64,000 nt of DNA, from NCBI GenBank assembly GCA_023974075.1, contig CM043791.1, positions 18,926,299 to 18,990,298 on the forward strand, given 5' to 3'. The translations under genes and the position numbers were made by a program. How positions within the stretch are numbered: the stretch's first letter is position 1; every line of letters starts with the position of its first letter. Source of the stretch: Chaenocephalus aceratus (lineage: Eukaryota; Chordata; Actinopteri; Perciformes; Channichthyidae). Below, piece after piece: positions 11,391 to 22,590 of the stretch. The notes beneath the pieces are model-generated. The model did no database searches. It saw only the letters and a program-made list of their open reading frames with translations, and was not told where the DNA came from.

Positions 11391-13533
11391 CTAGACGGTA
11401 ACTATTTTATGTCACGAGAACTGCACTGGATCAGCCTCTGCCACCGGTTAGGAGTGTCTTTTCAGCATGTAGCCTACCATCTGAAAAGCTGTGGGCGTTT
11501 CAGCGATTCTCCTCGCTGTAAGGTGCCATCCTCTCCAGCGATGCTCTTTAAGAATGGAGAGACACTTTATGACATCCCTGCCAAAGCAGCGGAAGAAAAC
11601 TACAGGGCCTTTGAAAAGCACTAACTGGTGGTTCGCTGTGTTCAGATGGCTTACAGCCCAACAGTATAATTGCAAAGTACAAATGGCTGCTATTGCATAT
11701 AGTAGCCTACACCGAACACACTATAGCCTTCGTAGCCTACAGTAATACTTCAGTATACAGACATAGTTCTACAACACGCCTAGCCTACTACTGCTTTATC
11801 AAACATATAAAACACATTAATGCTTTATCTAAGAAGTTGTCCTATACCTAGCCTACTCGTAATTTCTCATTTCATTAACTTTAGTAAGGTTCCCTATAGT
11901 TAACTTGAGACATTGCAGAGTAGTTTGTCCGTTAATATACATTTTTATAAGACATTCAACGTTTGCTAACCTGACTTGGAATAGGAGGGAACGATTATTT
12001 TTCAGACGAATGATAACTATTGCATTTTATGAATTGGTTCTGCTAATTAACCATCAGCCGCCTAATAATAAGGCAACTGGGGCTTGTAGATTGTGTAAAG
12101 CTTTTCTAAATGTCATTAAAACGACAGAGTTTTAATTTCAATTTCGTGTGGGAATATCAACTGCATATTGTTTCCTCTCCTTAAATAATAGTTGCCATGC
12201 AGCGTGCAGTGGAGAAGGAGAAGACAGCATGGCGTGTAATTAGGAGCCTGTAGCAGAAAATGGTTGTGCTGTCTGACAAGCATCTGATTTGCCCGCTACT
12301 GTTTCGGTACTTATGTGTGACACAAGAGAAGAAAGGAAGAAATGACAGTGAAACCTCCTGGATATATTTTCTCTATATGTGGAATCCAAGAGTGTTTATT
12401 TATGCGTTATTTCTAATGAGGGTGTATAACTCATATGAAGTGCTAAATGAATGCCTCCAAAGAACAGAAAATACTTTCATAAATATTACGCTTTTCCCAG
12501 TCCTTTGTCAATTGGCACCTCCTAGATGATTTTGGTTTAAATGCATAATTCTTTAACGCTATGCTCCACTTCTTTCTGCAACAGCAAACGCATATAATAA
12601 ACAACAAGTTTACCAGTTTGAATTTGAAAAATTACACGAGCAGCCTTTTAAGCCATGAAAAGTGATAAAAGTAGCCTTTTATAAGTGGAGTGTAGCACGG
12701 TAGAGAATGAACTAAAACCAAAATGACAGGTGCCAATTGACAAATTATCAGAATCAGAATACGTTCGTCCCACAGACGGGAAATGTAGATTAGAGATGGA
12801 GCTACAAAAGATAAAACACTATTATAAATGGCACATTATAATTAAAGGGCACATTGTTTTTCTAATTTTAAGTTTTCCAATTTACAAGTAACATTCGTAA
12901 AAAAATGTAGTGGACTGGAAATAAAGGCTATATTTATGTGAATGCAGCTATTTGGGTCTAATATCAATTATTTGATGCTATAGCATCAAACTGTGTAAAC
13001 TGATCACATGAAGTCTGAGTGACCTGACCATTTATTAATCGTGCTGAAATGTTTGATGCACCCTGCAATAATGAATCATCAAATCACCACGAGACATGCA
13101 TTGGTTAAGCATATTAAATATTAACACTGGCTATAAAGTGTTAACCTTTATTGTGAATAAATAATATTTATTGCAAAAGTATAATGTTTGAAACCACAAA
13201 TTCAATGTTATTTTAGGCTTAATGAATACATCAAATGTTAATTTCACACTTATAAATGTGAGATACAAGTGTATTTCGTGTCCACACAATATACTAGACT
13301 ATAAAAAAACGAGAAATGCATTCTGTTTGAAGCTTGTGTCCTTTTCTTTCAGTTGGCCTGCTCTCTCCCTTCTTTACTCCAGTGTTCTCTTTTTTTTTCT
13401 TTCTAAAAAATTGCATTTGACTTGATATAAAAATAAATATAAACTTGCTTTACTGCACGAGCCTTCATCACAAAAGTTTGCAGTATATACCAGTTTAAAA
13501 GAAATAGGACAACACATTCTTTCTTTAATCACT
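11391..13533. other. Intergenic, nothing recognised
   Basis: AT-rich DNA with no supported exon. Several short open frames lack any motif. The stretch at about 12745-12790 (AGAATCAGAATACGTTCGTC) looks like a decayed repeat tail but cannot be assigned. Confidence 0.45.
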
Positions 13534-13539
13534 TTTATT
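13534..13539 (-). terminator. hes3/her3 polyadenylation signal
   Basis: TTTATT on the + strand (AATAAA on the - strand), 85 bp downstream of the stop codon of the her3 gene. Confidence 0.6.
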
Positions 13540-13623
13540 CAGAAAATAAAACGTAAAACCTATATATTGTGGTAATCTATACAGTGAAATTATCAACATA
13601 AAATCAAGCTATGATCTACAGCC

Positions 13624-14655
13624 CTACCAAGGCCGCCACACAGTGTGCTGACTGTTTGAAACTTCATTCCTGTGAATGACCGGGAGAGACATCTTGGAAC
13701 TTTTCTCTGAAGTATTGTGTGTGGGCGCTGAAACAAGGCCAGTGTGTTCGGTTCTAGATGACTCCCGTGCGTCTTTAATCGGTAAAACGGGACACGTGCT
13801 TGCAATAAGGAGTTTCAGGGCTTTACAGTTGGTGGTTTTTCTCTCCTCAGGTCCAGCTGCCGATGGAAGAAGTCTCTGCACTTCATCCTGTGTCTCTGCT
13901 GGGCCCGGGCCGCTATCCATAGTGCTGAACACGTCCTCTCTTCCCTGAGAGCGGGAGAGTTTACTGGAGAGCTGCGATAACATCCAGCGGTTACCCTCGT
14001 TCAATTTGTCTGCCATCAGAAAATATTGATTGACATTTGCCAGGCAGCTGCGGAAACCACTTTGATAATCGGATGTGTCTGAAGCAGCGGCAGTGCCTGA
14101 AAACAATGGAAAGACATGTTAAGGAAACACAGTCATGCTTGTGTCAAGCTCATCTGTTGATCCATAACTAAGTATTTGAATATTTGATGGATTAAGCATG
14201 AGGTTATAACTTACAGCTCTGGATCTTTTGGAGGTTCCTTAAGTGTTTCACAGTAAGCTCCAAGATGTCTGCCTTCTCCAATTTTCGCTTCCGAATCTGA
14301 AACAATAAAAATATTTATTTATTATTAGTATGATTATTATTATTAAGGTTTCGTTGCAAAACTGATCCGAAGTAAAAAAAAAAAAGGGAAAAAAATGAGG
14401 CATACTTACATTACTGCTGTAGTAGCTCTCCAGAAGAGATTTTAACTGGTCCAAACACCTGTTGATGCGAGCTCTTCGTTTTTTTTCCATAAGTGGTTTG
14501 GATACCTGGATACAAAAAGAGAAAATTAATACTTCATAACAAGTAATAGGTATTTATTTGTCTGCCCTTAAATCATATTCTTCTGAAGAAGTTATCCTAC
14601 ACACCTTGTTTCCAGTGATGGGTTTGGCCTTTTCGCAGTCAGTGGTCGCCACCAT
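13624..14655 (-). CDS. her3: Hes3/Her3 bHLH-Orange transcriptional repressor
   Basis: Complete four-exon gene: 14655-14605, 14505-14410, 14296-14215 and 14096-13624. All introns are GT/AG and the joined frame encodes 233 residues. The bHLH region spans about residues 18-72 (KPLMEKKRRARIN, then IRKRKLEKADILELTVKHL), with the basic-region proline typical of Hes proteins. An Orange domain begins near residue 90 (GFRSCLANVNQYF). The last four residues are WRPW, the Groucho/TLE-binding tetrapeptide. Hes proteins are nuclear repressors acting in neural progenitor maintenance, often downstream of Notch. QLKSLLES followed by an exon break and IRKRKLEKADILEL matches Hes3 rather than Hes2, and HES3 is next to GPR153 in the same convergent order in human. 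The start is the first in-frame ATG after a TATA-like box. Confidence 0.92.
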
Positions 14656-14736
14656 TCTGTTAGTCCTTTTCTGGTTTCCTTGAAGTTAATCGCTTTCCCT
14701 CTTTGGCACACGAATGAAGGAGCTGACCCTGAGTGG

Positions 14737-14748
14737 ATTTATATAGAG
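14737..14748 (-). promoter_or_regulatory. TATA box of her3
   Basis: On the - strand this reads TCTCTATATAAAT, about 85 bp upstream of the ATG, a distance that leaves room for a short 5' UTR. Confidence 0.65.
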
Positions 14749-14787
14749 ACTCCCACTTAACATCTCAATGCAAACAGTCCCGCCTGT

Positions 14788-14793
14788 CTCGTG
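14788..14793 (-). promoter_or_regulatory. Candidate N-box (CACGAG) upstream of her3
   Basis: CACGAG on the - strand matches the CACNAG N-box bound by Hes proteins, about 45 bp upstream of the TATA-like box. Hes genes are known to repress themselves through such sites. A single hexamer is weak evidence. Confidence 0.3.
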
Positions 14794-17700
14794 CGCTCAA
14801 ATGAGTAACACAGGCGTCATTTGACAGCCAACACCAAAGCCTTTGACGCACCACAGAAAAGTGAACAATCTTATGCTGTATAAAATATATATTTTATATT
14901 TCTGTTTGTTTTGGGAATTTTAATCGTACCTACCCACATCACCAACAATGATTTCTAAATGTGCTTCTTCAGTTAATTGTATTAATCAAAAAACGATAGT
15001 TTCCCATTGTGATTATGAAGTATATGCTGCCCGTTTATCGTGGTGATTAAGAGTTCATTTAAACAAACTAACAAACTAACAAAATATAGACCGCCTATCA
15101 TAAGCATATAGACTATACTGCGAAGTGCAAAAATCAAAGAAACAACGTGTGGGGCAAAAAACTAAAGATAACCGTAAAATCATAGACATAATGGCTAATC
15201 ATAATGGTTCTGCTTGGTGTGCATGGTGTGGTCACTGTTGACTCCTGTAGAGAATCTTTTATATACTAGTTTCACGCCACCAGGTCGAAGGCAGCACCGT
15301 GGTAATTTCCGGCGTGTTCCCACAACATCTCGATTTTCTGGTAGCCACTTGTAGTAGAAGTATTACACCTGCACAATGTTATTTCATCAGCTAAACCTCC
15401 TTTTTGAAGGCAAACTGTGCAGTTACTGTTTGGCTCATACACATCAGACCCGAAACATGTAACCTCGTAAAGCGAAGAAGATTTTAAGGAATAGTTTTTT
15501 ACTTAAAAAATCTATTGTGTGTTGCCAGTTTTTGTCCAGACGAGCTGAGGCACCGAGGAGAATCGCGCGCCGCCCCTTGTCCTCGGTCCCTCGCCTCCCG
15601 ATTTTCCACACTGCTCTCTGAAAGGAGCGCAGGCTTGGGAAAGTCATCCCAGCTGAAACAATGTATTGACTATAGTTCACTGCAGTCCACTGCGCATCTT
15701 GTGCACTCACACAGGCCACCTGCAAACATAAATGGGGGTGAATTGTGTTCAATTCACATCCACATATGGATTGCTAGAATGTAGCCATTCTGGTAAAGTA
15801 AAGGGGTTCATAGTATACATTTGACTCTATATGTGTAGGATTTGGGGATGGTTGAGTAAAGCCAGAACATTTAGTTTAGACGGTCGTACCATTTGAAAGA
15901 CACGCGACCACGCTGGGGAAACCACTGCCCATTCTTGCTTTTGCCTGATCCATTACACAATGCGTCTGTTAAAGTGACTGAGCGCCCGGGTAAAGGAGGG
16001 GCATTTGTATTCAGTTTGGCGAGAGCGCGCATGAAAAGAGGCCAGTGTAAAGTATACAACACCATTGATCTTTTATTTTGGTCTGCTTTGTGACTACAAA
16101 CGTGTGGGCATCAAAAGTTTCCCTCCACTTCTACGGTGAGCCAACATGGCTACTCTTTTCATTATTCTGATTTGACAAGATTGACGGTCTGTAGCATACA
16201 ATCCGATGTTTTATTTTAAAACATTTTATTAAACGTTTTAAATTGGCAGACTGGAGTTTGGTCACTAATACCCTACCAGGTTCTTCATGCTGTGGCTCAC
16301 ATTGCTTTATAGGCTTTAATGAATGTAAGATGTGAATATTGAATGAAATGCGTAGTTCTAAAATATATGCATTTAGGACTGTCATGTTAAAGCCATGTTA
16401 ATTCAAAAAGACTATGGCATGTCAGACGTGTGTCGAAAGACACTAATTGCGTAAAATTCACCGACAAATTGTGGGCCACAACTTTGGTGTTATATATTGA
16501 AGCATTTAATCGGTATGAAATTTGGTGTAAGTGAGCTTTCTGATGTCTTTTGTCCTCTGGACGCCACATGATCTGCGCTTTCACGCTCGGTTTTAACACA
16601 AGAGCGTGGAGCGTTGATTTTAGCATGGAGACGTGGCATCACAGCAGTCCCTTTTCTTGTTATTCTGTGCCACAGTGTGCAGATTTCACCGCTGATTATT
16701 CTGTATAATTTCGATTAGTGTTGCTAAAATGCCATGTGAAGGAATGCAGGCTTTAAAAGGAGGTTTCCCTCCAAAACCACCTCACTTCTCTCAAAAGTCG
16801 TTATGTCATTATATATCCATAAGAATAGCGCAACAAGAAGCTTGTGTCGCAAGGGAAAGTTATAATGCAGGTGCCATTAAATTACAAGTTAAGTGTATGT
16901 TTATAAAAAGGCCTCGGGCTCTCTTCCACTTTCACTTTTCAGCCCCAGGTCATTCATTAACCCCATCGGACCTTTGTCATGGATGTCTGCCGGCGGCGAC
17001 CTGACAATGCTGCTGTAATAATTGGACTATTGGGGAACTTGTTAACAACAATTAGTGAAGCAATTATGCAATTACTGCAATAAACAATTTTATTCCTAGA
17101 GGGAAACTGAGATATTTGCAAGCCAATTGTTTAGGCCTATACCTAACGGCATAATAGAAATGCAGAGGATCTAGGCCCTACATCTGCCATTTAGGCTATA
17201 CTTCTAAAGACAAAACCACTATTATAAATAAAATATAAATATGATAACGAATATCGACAGATAACAAATAATACTATGTTTTAGCAAGATGCATGGTCTT
17301 AAGAGTAAACTTACCATGTTGTCTTTTAAATAATATAGGCCTACATTAACATTATAACATTCCCTAACTTTTTACCTAACTTTTTTTTAATGTTATTGTT
17401 GGCTCTGTAGGTCAATGTATTTCAGAGCACATAGTTTAGATAGACACATAAAGTAATGAATTTCGTCCAAGGGAATGTATTTATAGGTTATGCTACTGCT
17501 ACGTATGTCACAGAAGGGCTGTTAAATTATGCAGGCCCCATAATTTGGTGCACCGTGAGCGAAGCAAATCGATGAACCGCTTTCCTTTTACATGGACCCG
17601 AGGCAGCAGTGGTGTGACCAAACTGCTTATTGTGAGTAACACATTCATGCTAGCAGGTACATGAACAGGTGCACTGGAAACATATTTGAAATGTACAAAC

Positions 17701-20259
17701 AGGATGTTTCGAAAAGCCACGCGACGGACATGTCGACGAAGCTCTGATCAGACATCAAATAGAAATAGCGTCATGAATTTCTATAGACTGGTTCAAGGGT
17801 TATTTAAGACTTCTTACTTTGGTTTGGGGACACAATAGCCGCTGTTTGCCTGTGTGCCGGGGTTACCGCATGAAAAGACCAGAGGTGCACATTAACATCG
17901 CTTAAGGTTTTCTCAAGGACCGAAATGAACTGGCTGGAAAGTAACTTTATAACTCGCTGGAGGATGAAGCCTTTGTCGAGCTCTGAACAGAAAGACACAA
18001 GTGCCTAACAAAAGGGGAGCTCCATTGTTATAGACTAAAGCGCATGGGTATTGATACGCCTTGAATTGCAAAGCATCTGCCATTTACTCTGAACCACTTG
18101 AGAAAGATTTGAATGAGAATAACCAAGCACCCTTTAGCGCGCTGTATTTAGCCGTGCGTAAAACAACAGTGAGGCATAATATGACCAACGTGGAAGTTAA
18201 GCGTTTGGTGTGAGATTAAACGCATATTAAAAACAAACATAAGACGACATTATTTAGCATTTTCTCTGTATTGCCACATTACCCAATAGCTGACTATTAC
18301 TCCTGATGTTTCAACACTTTCATCTTCCTTGCAGTAATACTGTTTTTGTTATAAACTATTATAGTCCACTTCCCGGCATTTTAGTTTCCATCTGATGGAT
18401 TTATGACGATTAAGTGCACATGTCTTATTGGTGGGAGTGGGATCCATCCATCGCAGTATGTCAATCTCAGATCAAACCCACTGTTGGTTTTGAACAATAG
18501 CACAGGACTAAAAATTAACTCGAACTAATTGTCATTGCTGAAAGGGAACCGACAATGAGTGGATATTCAAATCCACTCAAACATGAATTAATTTAGTCAT
18601 TGACTAGTCTACTTGTTTATGAGGAAATATGTATTCTCCAAGTCAGGACCAAAAATATAAGCATTTTACATTAATTGTCAAACTTTTCTCCATAATTATA
18701 ACTAAAGTAGAATTCGGAAAAAGGTTTAGGGAAATAGGAGGCCAGCTCGCTCATCAGCATCCCTGAAGGGCGAGAGTCCTGTAGTCTGTGCATTCAAAAT
18801 AAGTCATTAAAGGCAGGTCCCATATGGCCACCAAACGCAAAGGGCCTCAACCTAAAGTGCGTTTTGTTTTTGCTTTCAGCGCAAAAACAAGGACCAGTTG
18901 CTGGCCAACTTTTTTCCCAGGGTTTTTCCCTTTATCTGACCAAAGTGGAAAATTGAAAGGTACAAGTGAAAAGCCATGGGGCGTTCCCCCGATTTTCCTC
19001 GCTCCATATTTTGTAAAACCGAAGTGTCCCCTCAGGAGAAATGCTGCCTTCATCGAGTTTAACTAAATAATTATATAACATAAAGATATTTAAGACGTTA
19101 TAGAATATAACATTTTTGTAGAAATGTGTAAGCCTAAACGTCTTGTCATTTTATAATAATAATATAAGCTTCTGACCGTTTAAAAAAAGGCTAACTTTAA
19201 GATTTGTATCGCCTTTTAATATAAATATTTTAATGACACACAGGCAACAATTTATCAGGAGACGCAAATCTTTAACTTCTCCTTAGTGGATGAATAAGAA
19301 TAATTCTGCGTGACAACGTGTGTGGCGAATGTTACTCTGAAATTGGTATGAAATTGTCAATTTGTTGGTGTCAGCGTTCAGCTCTCCAAACTCGCCATAT
19401 GCCATGCTAAGTGGCACTATTTACCAATTCGTTCCTAGTTTCACGGTCCATCCTCCCCTTCTCCTTGCTAGGAAACTGAATAGCAACAACAAAATGGCAA
19501 TTTACCCTCTGGAATTGTCACATACCCCCTGTGGCAAGGCTCTTTCCGTTTCACTTTGTGGGGTACCCGAGCTTTTTAGACCATCACAGCGTGATCATTG
19601 ACTTTCCAATGTTCGACCGTCACTTCTATCTCGGGTCAGTGTTTGGACGCCTTGCTTGTGTCCGTGACCAACTGTCACTAAGAAAACCAGTTAAAAACAA
19701 CCACACCACGTACGCTTCTTGTCGAACGTAGGCTGTATTAACTCAGATGGAAAATACATGGTCGGCCTTGCAACCCAATTTGAAAGCACCTTTGATAAAA
19801 ATAGATTTAGTCAAGGTTGCAACTCCATTTAATACCAAAAACCAAAAACCTGTACATTATTTGGCGCGAGATATCTGACACACACATTATTTGAGACAAA
19901 GTGTAATGACAGAACATATCGATAGAAGAGGACATCTGACAAAGGCACCACAATAAAACCTTAAGGCTTACCCTGATGCACACAAACTGATCCATCACAT
20001 CTGATTGTCTGTGTAGGCACTTAAAATCTGTATTCACATTAAATTAGTGTCATGGCTGGCAATAGGGTTGTGTATCACAATGTAAATTAATTTGTAATTC
20101 ATTACAGTTTATAGTAGAATACTGAACAAGTACGTAATGTAATGCTGTTTGGGCATTTTGGCTAGGTGAACCAATAGGGTTAGTGCTTTGATTATCACTG
20201 GGGTGACCTGCTTCACAGATGTCTGCTATTCATAATTCATTGTACTGCAAGATATGTGT
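14794..20259. other. Gene-free intergenic interval between her3 and the taste receptor cluster
   Basis: About 5.5 kb with no supported exon, no recognised transposon ends and few simple repeats. A 9-bp inverted repeat with a 6-nt loop lies at 18556-18579 (TGAGTGGAT/ATCCACTCA). Because it flanks a developmental regulator, it may hold enhancers, but nothing in the sequence proves that. Confidence 0.5.
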
Positions 20260-20267
20260 CTAGTACT

Positions 20268-21388
20268 CAGGGCCGACCCTCCCTACAGGCCAATCACGCA
20301 GGCTGCATGGGGCCCCGCCTTGAGCAGGGGGCCTCGCCCAGAGGTCCTCAGCTGCTGTGCTCAGTTCTCCGCGCACCCCCCGCGAGAGTGAGAGGTGACA
20401 AAGGGGAGCACGTCTGTAACCCGACACCGTTGCAATGAATCGACATCTGACCAATCACGACTTTGATACGGCCACTAGTGCAGGTGAAGAGATGTCGGTG
20501 AAAAGACAGTTTCAGTCCGGAGCGAGCAAGAGGGGAAAAAAACAAAACATGAAGAAACTAGAGCATCACTCGAAGGTGGGTTATTGTATGAGTCAAATGT
20601 ACAACTTGCGAATGTTGTATAAGTCAAATTGCCAATTGCCATATTAAAACATCAGCTGCAATTCACGTCATGAAGAAGGCAGTCTCCGCAGAGCATATAG
20701 GCTAAAGGAGATGCAGTTATTTCCAGCATTCTTTATTCATTCAAGTATGTGATGCCTTTTATCTGCTAATGTACAGGAGGAAGAGTGATAAACTGTCTGT
20801 ATAGTTGGCTTACATAACAGTTCAAGTTTACAGCCTAAAAAACATGGAGCATGTTTCCCCCTTTAGTCAATTTGCACATTTCATGGTGATGCTCAGCCTC
20901 TCCCCTTAACTCCTAACAGTCATCATCATGTCAACCACAACACAGAGAAATACTGAAAGAAATGTGTGTGTAGTTGTTGATACATTGCTGACAGAGACTA
21001 GAATACAGATTTAAGAAATATCAGTTTTGTCATGTTTTGTCTTGACTATATTACAATATTATAATAAAAGAATATAGTATTTATATTATTGAATTGATTA
21101 TGATTATGATTATTATTAGTAGAAGTAGTTTATTTGCATTAATTATATTGTAATCTTTTTGAGGCTAATATTTGGCAGGAAATGCAGATGTATTCACCTG
21201 TATACTGAACGACATACATGCACATTTACCATTTACTCACTGTATAAAAAAGTAACTGTGTTGATAATAATAATAATAAACAGGAATTATATTTGCAAAG
21301 TAGCCTACTTTTTTTTCCCACTCCTGTCGGTTGGGGGAGGGCCTCATCTCACAATGTCGCTTGGGGCCTCAAGTTGGCCAGGGCCCTG
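20268..21388 (+). mobile_element. Non-autonomous hAT transposon with exact 8-bp target duplication
   Basis: The ends are CAGGGCC and its inverted form GGGCCCTG, and the 1,121-bp element is flanked by CTAGTACT on both sides (20260-20267 and 21389-21396), the 8-bp duplication of hAT elements. Subterminal GGGGCC-type repeats occur near both ends. The interior keeps one transposase-like first exon but no catalytic domain, so this is a deletion derivative that was mobilised in trans. Confidence 0.88.
20435..20575 (+). pseudogene. Residual first coding exon of a hAT transposase
   Basis: The frame from ATG 20435 includes a basic stretch (KRQFQSGASKRGKKQ) resembling the N-terminus of hAT/ZMYM1-like transposases, and it runs into a plausible donor, AAG|GTGGG, at 20575. 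No RNase H-like catalytic region follows before the right end, so the rest of the gene was deleted. The resemblance is from motif memory only. Confidence 0.45.
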
Positions 21389-21892
21389 CTAGTACTTGTC
21401 ACAGCTATCTTCAGGCACAGGGCTCATTTTTAATTTACACAGACATTTACTGAGAAGACATCTATTCAAACACTGAAACAATGAGGCAATACTATTACTC
21501 TGATGTATTAGTTCAATATACATTAACTGTTGAATTTATTAATGAACAAAACGTGTATAGATTGCACGTAATCCTGCACAAAATAGGCATGAGAACCCTA
21601 AAAACATGCAGTCTCACCCCAAACCTGAATTTAATATCAATTGGATAATTTAATCTAAATGTTTTATTTATTTTTTAAATCCAGATTCAATTATTACAAA
21701 CAGTCTTAATTGTTTTGACAATGTCTCCATACAGAACATGGCTTCAATATCCCACAGTGGTGGAACTGTATAGCAACTGTTACGTGGTGCCATCATGTGG
21801 TAAGATGTGTTACTGCAACTTCAAAAACTTTAAAACAGAAAAATGCACTCATCATTGCTTTATTGAATCACTCACTGTCATATTCCTGCTGT

Positions 21893-21939
21893 ACACACAC
21901 ACACACACGCACGCACGCACACACACACACACACACACA

Positions 21940-22037
<98 letters not shown>

Positions 22038-22047
22038 CACACACACA
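21893..22047. repeat. (CA)n / (GCAC)n compound microsatellite
   Basis: Alternating CA runs and a central block of GCAC tetramers, about 155 bp. It is alternating purine-pyrimidine throughout. The long open frames over it are low-complexity artefacts. Confidence 0.97.
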
Positions 22048-22489
22048 GGTGATTATATTAACTGTGAGTGCCCCCATAACCAGAGAAATAATAAGTAATA
22101 ATATTATAAACAAAGAGCAATGCCGAAATATAAACAATCAAAACCCGTATTATATCAAACATCAGAAATCCCCACTCTGACATTCCTGGCTCCTTCAGTT
22201 TATGTCTCCAACACTACAGGAACATGGTCTCAGAAATAAAAGATTGCAAAGAAGTAAGTGCTGGTCTAGCAAAGTCTGTATGAAAAAACAAAACAACGTA
22301 TTAACAATTTGCAAGTTAACCCTCACAGTATACATCAACTCTTTAATAACATCTAAATAATTCAGCTTACATATTTTAGAACTGCTCTGTATGTTGCCAA
22401 CCATCTAGGAAATGACACCACATGTCAACATTGTATTATCTTAATGTTCAAACTTGTAAAAATAACTGTGACCAGCACTGAAAAAATAT
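22048..22489. other. Intergenic 3' flank of taste receptor copy A
   Basis: No exon or repeat recognised between the microsatellite and the polyadenylation signal of copy A. Confidence 0.5.
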
Positions 22490-22495
22490 TTTATT
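22490..22495 (-). terminator. Polyadenylation signal of taste receptor copy A
   Basis: TTTATT on the + strand, 95 bp beyond the stop codon of copy A. Confidence 0.5.
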
Positions 22496-22590
22496 TAGAA
22501 AAGCCAAATTATTTAGATTGTATTTTTTGCATGTAATAAGAAAGCCACCTCAGTTTTGTGTCAATAGAGACACATCTTTACTGGTAGCTA

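Noticed and set aside
13676..13948. 90-residue frame on the + strand
   Set aside because: It is antisense to her3 exon 4, which has clear Hes motifs.
18824..19066. Open frames on both strands over the same stretch
   Set aside because: No motif, no splice context, and open frames of this size occur by chance.
21715..22180. Long open frames rich in His/Thr or Cys/Val
   Set aside because: They are translations of the CA/GCAC microsatellite and have no other content.
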